Shown here: one piece after another, positions 13,568-14,636 of the stretch
How the letters are laid out: each line of letters begins with the position of its first letter
How positions within the stretch are numbered: the first letter of the stretch is position 1
Assembly: GCA_029934215.1 (NCBI GenBank)
Contig: JAOZMR010000046.1
Location: forward strand, 1-14,636
Direction of reading: 5' to 3'
DNA: 14,636 bases
DNA from: Pontiellaceae bacterium
GTDB taxonomy: Bacteria > Verrucomicrobiota > Kiritimatiellia > Kiritimatiellales > Tichowtungiaceae
Notes under the pieces: generated by a model
What the model was told of the DNA's origin: nothing
Database searches by the model: none
Seen by the model: only the letters and a program-made list of their open reading frames with translations
Position numbers and translations under genes: made by a program

Positions 13568-14465
13568 GAAACCATCCCTAGTAATTGTCGGCTCCATTGG
13601 ACTCGACACCATAGAAACACCCCGCGAGAAACGAGTTGAAGTTCTCGGCGGCTCGGTCAGCTATGCCTGCGCCGCCGCCTCATTTTTTGCAAAAACCGGC
13701 ATGGTCGGTGTGGTCGGCGCCGATTTCCCGACTGAACATCGCGAGCTATGGGAACGCATGGGGATCGACCTTACAGGATTGCAAACGGAAGAAGGTAAAA
13801 CCTTTCGCTGGTCTGGCGTGTACGAAGAAAACATGGACAACCGCGAAACGCTTCTCACCGAACTCAATGTATTGGAAAAATTCTCCCCCGAATTGCCGGA
13901 AACCTATCGCGATGCTCCATACCTGTTTCTAGGAAATATCCACCCAGCACTTCAGCTGCAAGTACTCGAACAGGTACGTTCACCCAAATTTGTTCTCATC
14001 GACACGATGGACTTTTGGATCAATACCGCACGCGACGAACTCATTAACGTCGTCGGTAAATGCGATATGCTCACACTAAACGAATCCGAGGCACGCCTTT
14101 TCACTGGAAAAAAAGAGCTCAACGAAGCCGCCATGGAACTTCTAACGATGGGACCAAAATTCGTGCTCATCAAAAAAGGAAAAAAAGGCTGCGAGCTTGT
14201 TTCCAAAGAGGAGAGATACATCTTACCTGCCTACAAACTCGAAAGCGTTACAGACCCGACTGGGGCAGGCGACACATTTGCGGGCGGTATAATGGGCGCA
14301 CTGGCTGAGTCTGGGAAACTTGACGAAAAATCGATCAGGCGAGCGATTGTATATGGAGCTGTAACCGCTGCATTTGGTATTGAGGAATTCGGTCTCGAAC
14401 GGCTCGCAGAGCTCGACCGCGAACAGATTAATGCTCGATCCGAAGGGTTCGTTCATATAGATTGA
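13566..14465 (+). CDS. PfkB-family carbohydrate kinase
   Basis: This 299-residue protein belongs to the ribokinase/PfkB family, which phosphorylates sugars or nucleosides with ATP. It begins MKPSLVIVGSIGLDTIETP, has the substrate-side LGGSVSYACAAASFFAKTGMVGVVGADFP region (27-55) and the signature DPTGAGDTFAGGIMG (230-244), with D236 as the expected catalytic base. IDTMDFWI (145-152) and LTLNESEARLFTG (169-181) are also typical. The substrate cannot be named from the sequence. The start lacks a ribosome binding site and follows a repetitive G-free leader; a later in-frame start would remove the first beta strand, so ATG 13566 is kept. Confidence 0.9.
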   Translation: MKPSLVIVGSIGLDTIETPREKRVEVLGGSVSYACAAASFFAKTGMVGVVGADFPTEHRELWERMGIDLTGLQTEEGKTFRWSGVYEENMDNRETLLTELNVLEKFSPELPETYRDAPYLFLGNIHPALQLQVLEQVRSPKFVLIDTMDFWINTARDELINVVGKCDMLTLNESEARLFTGKKELNEAAMELLTMGPKFVLIKKGKKGCELVSKEERYILPAYKLESVTDPTGAGDTFAGGIMGALAESGKLDEKSIRRAIVYGAVTAAFGIEEFGLERLAELDREQINARSEGFVHID

Positions 14466-14489
14466 CCCTACCGATCAGAGATTCCGCAA

Positions 14490-14522
14490 AATGAATCCTA
14501 TATAAACACCGGAAGATTCATT
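14490..14522. other. Inverted repeat downstream of the kinase gene
   Basis: AATGAATC (14490-14497) and GATTCATT (14515-14522) are perfectly complementary, with a 17-base spacer. It lies 25 bases after the kinase stop. The AT-rich stem and lack of a T run argue against a standard terminator; it could be an end structure or a boundary of the repeats that follow. Confidence 0.35.
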
Positions 14523-14612
14523 AACCGCGAGAGAGCGTAGAGAACGCAAGAAGACGGGTTAAACATTGGTGGAGAGTTTTTGCAGAATGATTGACGGCAG
14601 AATGATGGGACG
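14521..14612. repeat. Intergenic repeat region (CGCGAGAGAGCG-type and GCAGAATGAT tandem)
   Basis: Two kinds of repeat are visible. Between TTAACC (14521-14526) and GGTTAA (14557-14562) lies a purine-rich stretch with the repeating theme AACGC/GAGCG-(A/T)AGA. Then GCAGAATGATTGACG (14582-14596) is followed directly by GCAGAATGATGGGACG (14597-14612), a two-copy tandem repeat. No gene is seen between 14466 and the window end. Similar short repeats are common in environmental bacterial genomes (recollection, not checked). Confidence 0.5.
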
Positions 14613-14636
14613 GTTTTTGAAGCGGACAGGAACGGG

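Overview
The window is bacterial chromosome carrying core housekeeping genes on two divergent blocks. Positions 186-9743 are read on the minus strand and 9901-14465 on the plus strand, with the divergence between alaS and ruvC. The order rpsL-rpsG-fusA-rpsJ with no tuf between fusA and rpsJ, together with an Asp23/Gls24-AmaP pair beside accB-accC and many short palindromes and hairpin repeats, suggests an uncultured-type member of the PVC group (Kiritimatiellota or a relative). That placement is inferred from gene order and general look, not from a search.

Region 1 (1-5340, minus strand) is a str-S10 operon: rpsL (S12), rpsG (S7), fusA (EF-G), rpsJ (S10), rplC (L3), rplD (L4) and rplW (L23). 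Gaps are 8-42 bases. A plausible promoter lies before rpsL. A textbook intrinsic terminator follows rplW, so the usual rplB and the rest of the S10/spc cluster are not here. fusA carries a short N-terminal extension whose coding sequence contains a perfect 10-bp hairpin. Another hairpin sits between rpsG and fusA.

Region 2 (5340-6923, minus strand) holds the remains of one polytopic membrane protein gene of about 475 codons, broken by three single-base frameshifts. It is the only clearly damaged gene in the window. Its family is not recognised.

Region 3 (6924-9743, minus strand) is alaS, an intact 939-residue alanyl-tRNA synthetase with an extra segment of about 75 residues just before the conserved LYDTYGFP motif.

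Region 4 (9901-14465, plus strand) has ruvC (Holliday junction nuclease), accB and accC (biotin carrier and biotin carboxylase of acetyl-CoA carboxylase), an Asp23/Gls24 family gene, an AmaP-like membrane anchor gene and a PfkB-family sugar kinase. The accB-accC-Asp23-AmaP run resembles the arrangement known in Firmicutes, and Asp23 plus AmaP probably form a membrane-attached complex. The kinase gene is preceded by a 65-base stretch without any G, built of a 14-base period, with no ribosome binding site.

The most notable non-gene signal is a 15-base palindrome, TTCCAA-N3-TTGGAA. It occurs seven times (three perfect, four with one mismatch), both between genes and in frame inside rplD and alaS. 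Both window ends contain short hairpin or tandem repeats. No rRNA, tRNA, CRISPR array, insertion sequence or defence system was seen.
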